A stretch of DNA of 64,000 nucleotides from DAOTWA01 sp034435955 (GCA_034435955.1 DAOTWA010000054.1:1-64000), one strand, 5' to 3'. Counted from the stretch's first letter, positions 1 to 8,582 are shown. Numbers and translations are program-made. Notes: generated by a model not told the origin, from the sequence alone.

Positions 1-789
1 ATGGTGATGGGTTTGAACGATGTTCCGCAAGCGGGAGATATCTTCCAGACCTACCCAAGCGAGAAAGATGCCCGCATCGTGGTAGAAGAGCACAAACGCG
101 CCGAACAAAAGGTGTCGCGCCTTCCAAAAGCCACCCTGGAGGACCTGTTCGAGCGCGTCCAATCGGGCGAGGCCAAGGAATTGCGCCTGATCATCAAGGC
201 CGACGTTCAGGGCTCGCTCGAACCGATCATTACCTCGCTCAAAGATCTCAACACAGGCGATATCTCGGTGAACATCCTTTACGCCGAAACCGGCAACATC
301 GGCGAGAATGATGTGATGCTGGCGGCCGCCTCCAAGGCGATTATCATTGGTTTCAACGTTCAGGCGGATACGGCTGCCCGACACCTGGCCGAGAGCGAGG
401 GCGTCTCGATCCGCGAATACGATGTCATCTATCGGCTGATCGAAGATGTGGAGAAGGCATTAAAAGGTATGCTGGCACCTGAAATCAAGGAGGTCATGAT
501 CGGTAAGGCAGAGGTGCTGGCCATCTTTGCCGTCTCGAAGGTTGGCAAGGTAGCGGGCTGCAAAGTGTCGCAGGGTGAGATCCATCGCAATGCCCGCATC
601 CGCGTGCTGCGAAATGGAGAAAAGATCTTCGAAGGCGAGATCGCATCGTTGCGACATGAGAAGGAAGACGTGCGCGAAGTCCGCCAGGGGTTCGAGTGCG
701 GCATCGCCGTGAAGGGGTTCACCGATTTTATGGTTGGGGATGTACTGGAATGTTTCTCCGTGGAAAAGGTTGGCCAACTGAAGGCCTGA
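1..789 (+). CDS. infB: Translation initiation factor IF-2, C-terminal part (5' end outside window)
   Basis: The reading frame is open from the first base, so only the last 262 residues are present. They cover the end of the domain II beta-barrel (GLNDVPQAGDIF near the start), the IF-2 domain III region (about residues 65-165, including IIKADVQGS and NIGENDVMLA) and the C-terminal C2 domain that binds initiator fMet-tRNA (about 170-262, with IGKAEVLAIF and GFECGIAVKGF). IF-2 is the GTPase that recruits initiator tRNA to the 30S subunit; the GTPase domain lies upstream of the window. rbfA follows 33 nt later, then nrnA, truB and ribF, which is the classic nusA-infB-rbfA-truB order. The identification is secure; the truncation is only the window edge. 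Confidence 0.96.
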   Translation: MVMGLNDVPQAGDIFQTYPSEKDARIVVEEHKRAEQKVSRLPKATLEDLFERVQSGEAKELRLIIKADVQGSLEPIITSLKDLNTGDISVNILYAETGNIGENDVMLAAASKAIIIGFNVQADTAARHLAESEGVSIREYDVIYRLIEDVEKALKGMLAPEIKEVMIGKAEVLAIFAVSKVGKVAGCKVSQGEIHRNARIRVLRNGEKIFEGEIASLRHEKEDVREVRQGFECGIAVKGFTDFMVGDVLECFSVEKVGQLKA

Positions 790-822
790 TTTGTGTGCTT
801 GCTCCCCGGGAGGCAGGGTAAA

Positions 823-1200
823 ATGCCTTCGAAGTTAAGGCTGCAACGGATCAGCGACCGAATCCGGCAGGAATTGTCCGAGATGCTTATCCGCGAGATC
901 AATGATCCTCGCCTGGAAGGCATCTCGATTACGGATGTGAAGGTCGACCGGGAACTGACCTACGCCGATATATTTGTCTCGGCGGTCGAGGGCATCCAGC
1001 GGTCGCGCGAGGTGCTCGAAGGATTGGAGCACGCCAGCGGGTTTTTGCGCCACGAGCTGGCGGCCAAAATCGAGTTGCGCGTATTCCCGCGGCTGCGTTT
1101 CCATTGGGATCCTACACCCGAGAACGCCGATCGCATCGAACGGCTGCTGGCGGCGATACGCGAGGGGCGATATCCTCAGGAGGACGGCAAGCCCGGATGA
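823..1200 (+). CDS. rbfA: 30S ribosome-binding factor A
   Basis: A 125-residue protein, the usual size for RbfA, a KH-fold factor that binds the 30S subunit and helps mature the 16S rRNA 5' end. The family pattern is visible: an N-terminal helix (RLQRISDRIRQELSEML), INDPRLEGISITDVKVDREL, and the C-terminal RVFPRLRFHWDPTPENADRI. I chose the ATG at 823 because a GGGAGG Shine-Dalgarno sits about 9 nt upstream; an in-frame GTG at 793 would add ten unrelated residues. Its stop codon overlaps the next gene's start (ATGA at 1197-1200), so the two are probably translationally coupled. Confidence 0.95.
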   Translation: MPSKLRLQRISDRIRQELSEMLIREINDPRLEGISITDVKVDRELTYADIFVSAVEGIQRSREVLEGLEHASGFLRHELAAKIELRVFPRLRFHWDPTPENADRIERLLAAIREGRYPQEDGKPG

Positions 1201-2195
1201 GTGAGCAAGACACGATTAGGGCCATTGGCCGGTCTTTAAGAGAGGCGCAGCGCATCCTGGTTGTCTCCCACGTTCGGCCGGATGGAGACGCAGTGGGCTC
1301 GCTGCTGGGTCTGGGTTTGGCGCTGGAGCAGGCCAGCAAAGAGGTGCAGATGGTGCTGGCCGACGGCGTGCCTTCGTCCTTCCGAGGCCTGGAGGGCGCC
1401 AGGCGGGTACTGCGTAAACCGCAGGGCAGCTTCGATCTGATTGCTCTGGTCGACTGCGCTGATTTGACCCGTGTTGGCGGCGCTCTGGAAGGCCTGCCGC
1501 CGCCCGATATCAACATCGATCACCACGTGACCAATTTGAATTTCGCAAAGCTCAATCTGGTCGCGCCCGAAGAAGTGGCAACCTCGGCGATTCTGGCGGA
1601 GCACCTGCCCGGTTGGGGCTTTGAGCTCAGTCGGGCGGTGGCCAGCGCATTGTTAACCGGCATCGTGAGCGATACCCTCGGTTTTCGCACATCGAATATG
1701 ACGCCCAAAGCGCTGCGCCTGGCGGCTATTCTGATGGAGCGTGGGGCCAATCTGCCCGAGCTGTACAACCGCGCCTTGTCCAGGCGCTCTTTCCAGGCTG
1801 CCCGCTATTGGGGCGAGGGGCTTTCTCGCCTGCAGCGTGATGGACGGATGGTATGGACCACGCTCACCCTCGATGACCGCCAGAGAGCGGATTATTCCGG
1901 AAACGACGATGCCGACCTGGTGAACGTCCTTTCGGCCATCGATGATCACGACATCGCCGTTATCTTCATCGAGCAGAATGATAATAAGGTCAAGGTAAGC
2001 TGGCGTTCCGTTCCAGGCTACGACGTATCGAAGCTCGCGATCAAATTCGGCGGCGGTGGTCATCCCGCCGCCGCCGGCGCTGAAATCCCCGGCAGGCTGG
2101 AGGACGTCCAACGGGAGGTGTTAAACGCCACCCGGGCGCTGCTGGATGGGGCAAATGGCGACCCGATGAGGAGTGAAAATTCCGCTCCTCATTAA
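1197..2195 (+). CDS. nrnA: DHH/DHHA1 phosphoesterase (NrnA-type nanoRNase / pAp phosphatase)
   Basis: A 332-residue DHH-family phosphoesterase. Motifs in order: SHVRPDGDAVGS (metal-binding motif I), VDCAD, NIDHHVTN (the DHH motif), GIVSDTLGFRTSN, and the DHHA1 glycine motif GGGGHPAAAG near the C terminus. Members of this family degrade 2-5 nt RNAs and dephosphorylate 3'-phosphoadenosine 5'-phosphate; which activity dominates cannot be read from sequence. The ATG at 1197 overlaps the rbfA stop and has AGGAGG upstream; the frame stays open further upstream but would run through rbfA. The position between rbfA and truB is common in Gram-positive-like and Chloroflexi genomes. Confidence 0.9.
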   Translation: MSEQDTIRAIGRSLREAQRILVVSHVRPDGDAVGSLLGLGLALEQASKEVQMVLADGVPSSFRGLEGARRVLRKPQGSFDLIALVDCADLTRVGGALEGLPPPDINIDHHVTNLNFAKLNLVAPEEVATSAILAEHLPGWGFELSRAVASALLTGIVSDTLGFRTSNMTPKALRLAAILMERGANLPELYNRALSRRSFQAARYWGEGLSRLQRDGRMVWTTLTLDDRQRADYSGNDDADLVNVLSAIDDHDIAVIFIEQNDNKVKVSWRSVPGYDVSKLAIKFGGGGHPAAAGAEIPGRLEDVQREVLNATRALLDGANGDPMRSENSAPH

Positions 2196-2283
2196 TGAGT
2201 TTCTAAACCCAGAAAGGTAAAATAAGTCGCAAGATCATCGTCTGTGGGATAGCGAACATCCGCGACATGGGGAGAGACTACCT

Positions 2284-3192
2284 ATGGATCAAAGCAACAT
2301 TGACATTAAGAACGTCATCTCGGGCGTACTGGTAGTGGACAAGCCCGTGGGATTGACCTCGCACGATGTGGTGCAAATCATACGCAAGGGTACGAACATC
2401 CGGCGCGCAGGCCACACGGGGACGCTTGATCCCCGCGCGTCGGGTGTGCTGGTGGTTTTGATCGGGCCGGCAGTGCGCCTGAGCGAGTACGTCTCTGCTT
2501 CAGATAAACGCTACCAGGCCATCATACGCCTGGGAACCACCACGGACACGTACGACGCCGATGGGCGCGTGGTCAGCTCATCACCGGTGACCGTCACCGA
2601 GGAGCAGTTTGAGAAGGTGCTCAAGCAGTTTATCGGCGAGATCGAACAGGTGCCGCCGCCCTATTCGGCGGTCAAGATCAAAGGCCGCAAGGCCTATGAA
2701 CTGGCGCGCGATGGAGAAGAGGTGGATCTGCAGCCGCGTAAAATCCAGGTGTATAACCTGGAACTGTTAGAATGGGCTCCACCCGAGGCGGTGATCGACG
2801 TCTATTGTTCGTCAGGCACCTATGTGCGTTCCCTTGCTCATGACCTGGGCGAAGCTCTGGGTTGCGGCGCCCACCTGGTCGGCCTGCGCCGCACCAAGAG
2901 CGGCCGCTTCACCCTGCGGGACGCGGTTCCTTTGCGCAAGCTGCGCGAGGCCTTTGACGCTGGCAACTGGTACCAGTATCTGATCCCGGCTGCTGAAGCC
3001 CTGTCCGACTGGCCTGCAGTGGAGCTGAGCACGGAACAGGTGGAGGCGATCCGTCACGGGCATCGCATCAGCGCTCAGCCGGGCGCAACGGGCTGGGCGC
3101 GAGGCATCAGCGAACAGGGGGAGCTGGTAGCTTTGCTGGAAGTCGATCCGGCTACCGCCGAATGGCAGCCGCGCAAAGTGTTTTTTTCCTGA
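2284..3192 (+). CDS. truB: tRNA pseudouridine(55) synthase TruB
   Basis: A 302-residue TruB, which makes pseudouridine 55 in the T-loop of tRNAs. The catalytic aspartate lies in GHTGTLDPRASGVLVV. Other family blocks are DKPVGLTSHDVV at the N terminus, PPPYSAVKIKGRKAYE in the middle, and YVRSLAHDLGEALG followed by LRRTKSGRF. The C-terminal 60 residues form the small TruB_C region. It lies 88 nt after the nrnA-like gene; a TAAAAT box near 2217 could give it its own promoter. GGGGAGAG before the ATG is the likely ribosome binding site. Confidence 0.96.
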   Translation: MDQSNIDIKNVISGVLVVDKPVGLTSHDVVQIIRKGTNIRRAGHTGTLDPRASGVLVVLIGPAVRLSEYVSASDKRYQAIIRLGTTTDTYDADGRVVSSSPVTVTEEQFEKVLKQFIGEIEQVPPPYSAVKIKGRKAYELARDGEEVDLQPRKIQVYNLELLEWAPPEAVIDVYCSSGTYVRSLAHDLGEALGCGAHLVGLRRTKSGRFTLRDAVPLRKLREAFDAGNWYQYLIPAAEALSDWPAVELSTEQVEAIRHGHRISAQPGATGWARGISEQGELVALLEVDPATAEWQPRKVFFS

Positions 3193-3241
3193 TTGATGGC
3201 TTACAAACCTGACGACCTGTGAACGAGCAGGTGCCTGGCAC

Positions 3242-4198
3242 ATGCGACACTACCGTTCGTTAGACCAGGTCCACCTGGAAAACGCCTGGGTGACCATCGG
3301 CAATTTCGATGGCGTCCACCGCGGCCATCAAACACTGATCCGCTCTATGGCCGAGGCGGCCCATGCGGCCGGCGATCCGGCGGTGGTGATCACCTTCCAC
3401 CCTCACCCGGCCGTTGTGCTGGGCAGGCGCAGCGGCGCATTCTATTTGACCACTCCGGAGGAACGCGCCGCCCTGATTGCCGGTTTGGGCGTAGATGGGG
3501 TGATCACGCTCGAATTCAATCACCAACTGGCCGAGCTGAGCGCGCGCGACTTCATGATCCGGCTGACGCATCAGCTCAAATTGCGCCAGCTATGGTTCGG
3601 CCCGGGTTTCGCCCTCGGCCACAATCGCGAGGGGAACGAAACTGCGCTGCGTGCGCTGGGTCGCGAGCTGGGTTATGAGGTGCGCGTATTTCATCCGCTG
3701 ACCGTCGGCGGGCAGGTTGTCTCTTCCAGTGTGATCCGCCGGTTGGTGCAACAGGGCGATGTAAGTTCGGCTGCGCGGCTGCTGGGGCGCTGGTATTCAC
3801 TGGAGGGCCTGGTTGTCCGCGGCGACGGGCGGGGAAAGGGTCTGGGTTTTCCGACCGCCAATCTGGATACACCCGCCGAACGGCTGCTGCCAGCGGCCGG
3901 CATCTACGCCTGCTGGTCCTGGCTGGAAGGCGTGCGCTGGCCTTCAGTCGCAAATGTGGGTGTCCGTCCGACCTTCGAGAATACGCCGGTGCCTCCCCGG
4001 GCTGAAGCCTTTGTCATCGGACTCGAGCGGGACATTTACGGGCAGATGCTGCGAGTGGAGTTCGTTCGTTTTCTGCGGCCTGAAGAGCGTTTCCCCAGCG
4101 CAGAGGAGCTGATTGCTCAGATGGCTGTGGATGTGGATCAGGCAAAAAAGGTGTTGAAGGATGGAGAAAACCCGCCAGATCTATCTGCTCAGCCCTAA
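3242..4198 (+). CDS. ribF: Bifunctional riboflavin kinase / FAD synthetase
   Basis: A 318-residue RibF that converts riboflavin to FMN and then FAD. The N-terminal nucleotidyltransferase domain has IGNFDGVHRGHQ and GPGFALGHNREG; the C-terminal kinase domain has RGDGRGKGLGFPTANLDTP and NVGVRPTF. Length and domain order match the family. It follows truB by 49 nt as in many bacteria. Its last 38 nt overlap the start of thyX in another frame, which is of some functional interest because ThyX is an FAD enzyme, so cofactor synthesis and a cofactor user appear coupled. The Shine-Dalgarno before 3242 is weak. Confidence 0.95.
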   Translation: MRHYRSLDQVHLENAWVTIGNFDGVHRGHQTLIRSMAEAAHAAGDPAVVITFHPHPAVVLGRRSGAFYLTTPEERAALIAGLGVDGVITLEFNHQLAELSARDFMIRLTHQLKLRQLWFGPGFALGHNREGNETALRALGRELGYEVRVFHPLTVGGQVVSSSVIRRLVQQGDVSSAARLLGRWYSLEGLVVRGDGRGKGLGFPTANLDTPAERLLPAAGIYACWSWLEGVRWPSVANVGVRPTFENTPVPPRAEAFVIGLERDIYGQMLRVEFVRFLRPEERFPSAEELIAQMAVDVDQAKKVLKDGENPPDLSAQP

Positions 4199-5582
4199 AG
4201 AATTAAGCCCGGAAACGATCGCCGTCACCTTCGCTAAGACTTCACGCTCGCCGCAATCTTTCCGAGAAATCGCGGCCGAGCTCACCGATGAAAAGAGCGC
4301 GCAGTTCCACGAAAAGTGGGTGGTCGGATACGGCCATGCATCGGTAGCCGAGCACGCGGTGCTGCATATTGCCATCGAAAATGTCTCGCGTCTGGCCATC
4401 GAGACGATCGAGTCATCTCGGCTGGCCTCTTACACCGAGAAATCCACCCGCTACCAGCGTTGGGACTCAGAGAGCTATTATGTCCCTGAGGAGCTGGAAG
4501 ACCACCCGCTGCGTGCGCTCTACGTGGATACCTGCCGGACGTTATTCCAGGCTTACGCCGATTCGTTGGAGCCGGTGCGGCGTGTGGTGCAGGCGCAGGA
4601 ACCGCGCCGCGAAGGGGAGAGCGACGCAGCCTGGGAGCGGCGCATCCGCTCGATTTACGTGGATGTATGCCGTTTTCTGCTGCCTGCCGCCTCGCTGGCC
4701 AACGTTGGCGTGACGGCCAACGCCCGCCAGCTCGAGCACGCCATAGGCAAGATGCTCTCTCACCCACTGGAAGAGGTGCGGGCAATCGGCGCGGAAATCA
4801 AGCGCGCTGCGCAGGAAGAAGTCCCCACCCTGGTCAAATATGCGGAGCGGGTTCCATACCTGGAGAAAAGCGCGCAGGCGTTGAGCGCCGATGCGCAAAC
4901 CTTGTTTGCCGAAGCGGATCTGGGCGGCGATTGGTGCCGGCTGGTGCATTACGATGCGGATGGGGAGGAGCGCGTCCTTGCAGCGGCCTTGTACCGCTTT
5001 GGGGGCGCACCTTATCCGCAGGCGCTCCAGGCAGTGCGGGCAGCCGGCGCAGAGGAACGCGGCCGCCTGGCTGAGCACCTGCTGGGCGATCTGGGTGAAT
5101 TCGATGTGCCGCTGCGCGAGCTCGAGCATACGACTTATACCTTCGATGTGCTGATGGATCAGGGCGGTTATTTCGAGGTGAAACGGCATCGCATGATGAC
5201 CCAGACGCCGCAGGCGCTGACTGCACAGCTGGGATATGCCGTCCCGCGGCGCATGATCGAGGCGGGTTTTGGGGAGATTTACCGGCGCGCCATGGAAAAC
5301 GCGCGTTCGGCCTATGAGCGCCTGGCCGGGTTCGATCCGGCTGTGGCATCTTACTTGGTGCCGAACGGCTTTAACCGGCGGGTATTGTTGACTTTCAACC
5401 TGCGCGAGGCTTACCACTTCTGCGCGCTGCGTTCGGCACCCAACGCGCACTTTTCGGTGCGGCGCGTCGCGCTGCGCGTGGCGGAGGAAATCCGCAAGGT
5501 GCACCCGCTGCTGGCAATGGCCATGAGGCTTCCCCAAGGGGAAACCTGGCAAAGCGTGGAAGAGAAGCACTTCTTTCAATAA
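4161..5582 (+). CDS. thyX: Tandem-domain FAD-dependent thymidylate synthase (ThyX family)
   Basis: A 473-residue protein, about twice the length of a classical ThyX, made of two ThyX-like halves. The first half has GYGHASVAEH (56-65), then SSRLASYTEKSTRY (85-98), equivalent to the RHRxxSxxxxSxRY signature but with the first two residues replaced, and later NVGVTANARQLEHAI. The second half has LREYxHTTY-like residues, RHRMMTQ (342-348), and a repeat of the NGFNRRVLLTFNLREAYHF core. ThyX methylates dUMP with methylenetetrahydrofolate using FAD and NADPH. The paired halves probably form a pseudo-tetramer by dimerising. The start overlaps ribF by 38 nt. The family call is solid; whether both halves contribute to each active site is inference. 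Confidence 0.88.
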   Translation: MEKTRQIYLLSPKELSPETIAVTFAKTSRSPQSFREIAAELTDEKSAQFHEKWVVGYGHASVAEHAVLHIAIENVSRLAIETIESSRLASYTEKSTRYQRWDSESYYVPEELEDHPLRALYVDTCRTLFQAYADSLEPVRRVVQAQEPRREGESDAAWERRIRSIYVDVCRFLLPAASLANVGVTANARQLEHAIGKMLSHPLEEVRAIGAEIKRAAQEEVPTLVKYAERVPYLEKSAQALSADAQTLFAEADLGGDWCRLVHYDADGEERVLAAALYRFGGAPYPQALQAVRAAGAEERGRLAEHLLGDLGEFDVPLRELEHTTYTFDVLMDQGGYFEVKRHRMMTQTPQALTAQLGYAVPRRMIEAGFGEIYRRAMENARSAYERLAGFDPAVASYLVPNGFNRRVLLTFNLREAYHFCALRSAPNAHFSVRRVALRVAEEIRKVHPLLAMAMRLPQGETWQSVEEKHFFQ

Positions 5583-5623
5583 TGGTGATTTTCGCCTTTG
5601 CGCTGACAAAAGCCCCAAAGGGC

Positions 5624-5651
5624 TTGACAGGGGTCTTGATTTGACTATAAT
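5624..5651 (+). promoter_or_regulatory. sigma70-type promoter of the trpS-trpB2 T-box transcript
   Basis: A perfect TTGACA (-35, 5624-5629) and a perfect TATAAT (-10, 5646-5651) are separated by 16 nt. Transcription should begin near 5658, just before stem I of the T-box leader. Confidence 0.88.
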
Positions 5652-5657
5652 CAGCAG

Positions 5658-5991
5658 AAATTGATCCGCAAAAGACGTGGATGAGGACGAGTAAGCGTCG
5701 AATCGGCGCCACAGAGAGCAGGATAAGGTGAGAGCCTGTGCGCACGGCGACGTTGAATGGACCTCGGAGTTGCAGGGCGAAAGGCGGTTAGCCGATTAGC
5801 CTGAGCCGGAGATGCCACCGTTATCATGGCAAAGGGTATAAGCCCAGAACGTGTGGGCCGTACCCGCAAATGAGTGAGGCTGGCTGTATCCCCCGGAAGT
5901 GTCATCACCGGGGTTTTTTTATGCCAACCTAACCTGGGTGGCACCGCGGACGTTTCAAGCGTTCGTCCCTATGATGGGACGGACGCTTTTT
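5658..5991 (+). promoter_or_regulatory. Tryptophan T-box riboswitch
   Basis: A leader of about 330 nt upstream of trpS. Stem I starts with GACGTGGATGAGGACGAGTAAG, containing the GA/AGTA kink-turn signature, and its distal part has AGAGAGC and GGTGAGAGCC, the AG-bulge and terminal-loop elements. The specifier is TGG (Trp) at 5758-5760, in the context GAATGGACC. The T-box sequence AACCTGGGTGGCACCGCGG lies at 5931-5949. Its TGGC bulge would pair with a tRNA ending GCCA, consistent with the discriminator G of bacterial tRNA-Trp. A terminator follows at 5959-5991. Uncharged tRNA-Trp should stabilise the antiterminator and permit transcription of trpS and trpB2. Confidence 0.95.
5959..5991 (+). terminator. 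T-box-controlled intrinsic terminator
   Basis: GCGTTCGTCCC (5959-5969) pairs with GGGACGGACGC (5976-5986), followed by a run of five T. The 5' side competes with the antiterminator formed by the T-box at 5931-5949, giving the on/off switch. The trpS Shine-Dalgarno (AGGAGG) begins five nucleotides after the T-run. Confidence 0.9.
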
Positions 5992-6007
5992 GTTTAGGAG
6001 GTTTTCG

Positions 6008-7060
6008 ATGAGTAAGAAAGGACGAATCCTGACCGGGCATCGCACCACTGGCCCACGCCATCTGGGCCACTACGTCGGCACGCTGCAGACGTGGGTGACA
6101 TTGCAGGACGATTACGAGTGCTATTTTCTGGTGGCCGACCTGCACACCCTCACCACCGATTTCGAGCACCCCCACCGGCTGCGGGAAAACACGCTCGAAG
6201 TGGTGGCTGACTGGCTGGCGGCGGGAATCGACCCGCAGCGCTCGACCCTGGTGCTGCAATCGTCCTTGCCCCAGCACGTGCAGTTATCCACCCTGCTGGG
6301 GATGCTGACCACCGTTGGCCGGCTGGAGCGTGTACCGACGTACAAGGAACAGGCGCGTGAGCTCGGCCTGCAGCCCTCGTTGGGCCTGCTGTCTTATCCC
6401 GTGCTTCAAGCGGCCGACATCCTGTTGTACAAGGCCGATACTGTGCCGGTGGGTGAGGATCAGCTTCCCCATCTGGAGCTGACCCGGGAGATCGCGCGGC
6501 GCTTCAACCAACTCTATGGCCGGATTTTCCCCGAGCCGCAGGCGCTGCTCTCCAGAATAGCGCGCCTGCCGGGCCTGGACAACCGCACGATGCATTCTTC
6601 CTATGGCAATACGATTTTGCTGCGAGACAGTCCGGAGGAGACGGAGCGCAAGGTGATGAGCATGTACACCGATCCAAGCCGCATCCACCCCACCGATCCG
6701 GGTCATGTGGAGGGCAATCCAGTATTTATCTATCTGGACGCCTTTGACCCTAACCCACAGGTTGTGGCCGACCTGAAGGAGCGCTATCGCGCCGGGCAGG
6801 TGGGTGATGTGGAAGTCAAGCGCTATCTCGCCAATGTGTTGAATGAGACGCTGGCTCCTTTGCGGGAGCGGCGTGCCAGTCTCCTCCAGCACCCCGACGA
6901 TCTGGTGGACGTGCTTCGGGCTGGCAGCGGACGGGCGCGCAGCCTGGCGGAAGAGACTATTGACGAAGTGATGCGGCGGATGGGTCTGTCCCTCGGTCGG
7001 GAAGCCAGCTTCAATGCGGGCGACCCTCATCCGCAGCCGCTGTTTGGCGTATATTGTTGA
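6008..7060 (+). CDS. trpS: Tryptophanyl-tRNA synthetase
   Basis: A 350-residue class Ic synthetase that charges tRNA-Trp. The HIGH-equivalent is PRHLGH (16-21). Typical TrpRS blocks are LLSYPVLQAADILLYKAD, VPVGEDQLPHLELTREIARRFN and VMSMYTDPSRI. The KMSKS loop is unusual: where most TrpRS have RKMSKSYGN this protein has RTMHSSYGN (193-200), so both loop lysines are missing. The ATG at 6008 has AGGAGG 6 nt upstream; an in-frame TTG at 5990 lies inside the terminator and is unlikely. Transcription is controlled by the Trp-specific T-box, which supports the assignment strongly. trpB2 follows after 47 nt. Confidence 0.94.
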   Translation: MSKKGRILTGHRTTGPRHLGHYVGTLQTWVTLQDDYECYFLVADLHTLTTDFEHPHRLRENTLEVVADWLAAGIDPQRSTLVLQSSLPQHVQLSTLLGMLTTVGRLERVPTYKEQARELGLQPSLGLLSYPVLQAADILLYKADTVPVGEDQLPHLELTREIARRFNQLYGRIFPEPQALLSRIARLPGLDNRTMHSSYGNTILLRDSPEETERKVMSMYTDPSRIHPTDPGHVEGNPVFIYLDAFDPNPQVVADLKERYRAGQVGDVEVKRYLANVLNETLAPLRERRASLLQHPDDLVDVLRAGSGRARSLAEETIDEVMRRMGLSLGREASFNAGDPHPQPLFGVYC

Positions 7061-7107
7061 AGCGATCGCTCAAAGAATCCAATTCAATCATCAGAAGGAG
7101 GCGTGAG

Positions 7108-8481
7108 ATGTCTGATCAAACTCGTTTTCTCTTAAGTGAAGCTGACCTGCCGAAATTTTGGTACAACATGCAGGCCGATTCACCCGTACCGCCCACCCCG
7201 GTGCTCCATCCGGGCACCAAGGAGCCGGTCACTCCTGATTTCCTGGCGGCCATCTTCCCCATGCCGCTAATTGAGCAGGAAGTCAGCACCGAGAGGTACA
7301 TCGAGATTCCCAAGGAAGTCCTCGAGGCTTACAAGCTCTACCGGCCCACACCGCTGATCCGCGCGCGGCGGCTGGAAAAAGCTCTGGATACCCCCGCCCA
7401 TATCTACTACAAGTACGAGGGCGTCTCCCCGGCGGGAAGCCATAAATCCAACACGGCGCTGGCGCAGGCTTTCTTCAATAAGATTTCAGGCACGAAAGCC
7501 CTGGCTACCGAGACAGGCGCGGGTCAATGGGGTTCGGCGCTGGCCATGGCTTGTGCGTTCTTTGACATCGCTCTGGAAGTCTACATGGTCAATGTCTCCT
7601 ACCGGCAGAAGCCCTACCGGCGTTATCTGATGGAGGCTTACGGCGCGCAGGTGTTCGCCAGCCCGACCGACCGCACTCAGGCAGGGCGCGCCATCCTGGC
7701 GAAGGATGGCAACAGCCCCGGATCGCTGGGCATTGCCATATCCGAGGCGGTTGAAGTCGCGGCCACCTCAGGAGGGAAGAAGAAGTACAGCCTGGGCTCG
7801 GTGCTCAATCACGTGCTGCTGCACCAGACGATCATCGGCGAGGAAGCGCTCAAGCAGATGGACATGGCTGGCGAGTATCCCGATGTGGTGATCGGCTGCG
7901 TGGGAGGAGGCTCGAATTTCTCGGGCATCGCTTTCCCATTCCTGCGTCAGAATTTGAAAGAAGGGCGCAAGACGCGTCTGGTGGCGGTGGAGCCCAAGGC
8001 CGCCCCTTCGCTTACCAAAGGGATTTACGCGTTCGATTACGGCGATACGGCACAGATGGCCCCGATTGTGAAGATGTATACCCTCGGCCACGACTTCATC
8101 CCCCCCGCAATCCACGCCGGCGGGCTGCGTTACCACGGCATGGCACCGGCGCTATGTGCCTTATATGACGCGGGTTATATCCAGGCGGTGGCCGTTCATC
8201 AGAAGGCCACCTTCCAGGCAGCGATCCAGTTCGCCCGCACTGAGGGCATCGTGCCGGCGCCTGAATCCGCACACGCTATCCGCACGGCGATCGATGAAGC
8301 CCTGGACGCCAAGGAGAAAGGCGAGAAGCGCGTGATTCTGTTCAACCTATCCGGACACGGAAACTTCGATATGAGCGCCTATGCGGCTTTCCTGAACGGG
8401 GAGTTGGAGGATTACGACTATCCCGAAGAAGCAGTGCAGAAGATTCGCGAGCACTTGCCGCAGGTGAGCATCGCCGCATGA
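7108..8481 (+). CDS. trpB: Tryptophan synthase beta chain, TrpB2 type
   Basis: A 457-residue PLP enzyme. The length, the N-terminal extension before the PLP domain and the block YYKYEGVSPAGSHKSNTA identify the TrpB2 subgroup, which in many genomes works without a TrpA partner. The PLP lysine is Lys113. GCVGGGSNFSG is the phosphate-binding glycine loop and HAGGLRYHGMAP is a typical TrpB2 block. It converts indole and serine to tryptophan. No trpA lies nearby. AGAAGGAGG precedes the ATG. It sits 47 nt after trpS in the same T-box transcript, so tRNA-Trp charging should control both synthesis and charging of tryptophan. Confidence 0.93.
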   Translation: MSDQTRFLLSEADLPKFWYNMQADSPVPPTPVLHPGTKEPVTPDFLAAIFPMPLIEQEVSTERYIEIPKEVLEAYKLYRPTPLIRARRLEKALDTPAHIYYKYEGVSPAGSHKSNTALAQAFFNKISGTKALATETGAGQWGSALAMACAFFDIALEVYMVNVSYRQKPYRRYLMEAYGAQVFASPTDRTQAGRAILAKDGNSPGSLGIAISEAVEVAATSGGKKKYSLGSVLNHVLLHQTIIGEEALKQMDMAGEYPDVVIGCVGGGSNFSGIAFPFLRQNLKEGRKTRLVAVEPKAAPSLTKGIYAFDYGDTAQMAPIVKMYTLGHDFIPPAIHAGGLRYHGMAPALCALYDAGYIQAVAVHQKATFQAAIQFARTEGIVPAPESAHAIRTAIDEALDAKEKGEKRVILFNLSGHGNFDMSAYAAFLNGELEDYDYPEEAVQKIREHLPQVSIAA

Positions 8482-8523
8482 GCGAGCGACTTTCCCTCTT
8501 CTGCCCTTTGAAAGGAAAGCAAG

Positions 8524-8582
8524 CGAACCAAAATGGGACTGCGTCGGTCGACCTGCCGATTGGCGCAGTCCGTCTTGGTTCG
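8524..8582. terminator. Long imperfect inverted repeat between convergent genes
   Basis: CGAACCAA (8524-8531) and GGACTGCG (8536-8543) pair with CGCAGTCC (8564-8571) and TTGGTTCG (8575-8582), with CGG/CCG pairing inside. It lies between the ends of trpB2 (+) and the NusG-like gene (-), so it probably acts as a bidirectional transcription or mRNA 3'-end signal. There is no clear T-run, so it is not a canonical intrinsic terminator. The rest of 8482-8625 shows nothing else recognisable. Confidence 0.55.

Noticed and set aside
4542..5618. 358-residue open frame antisense to thyX
   Set aside because: Shadow frame; the plus strand carries the ThyX motifs.
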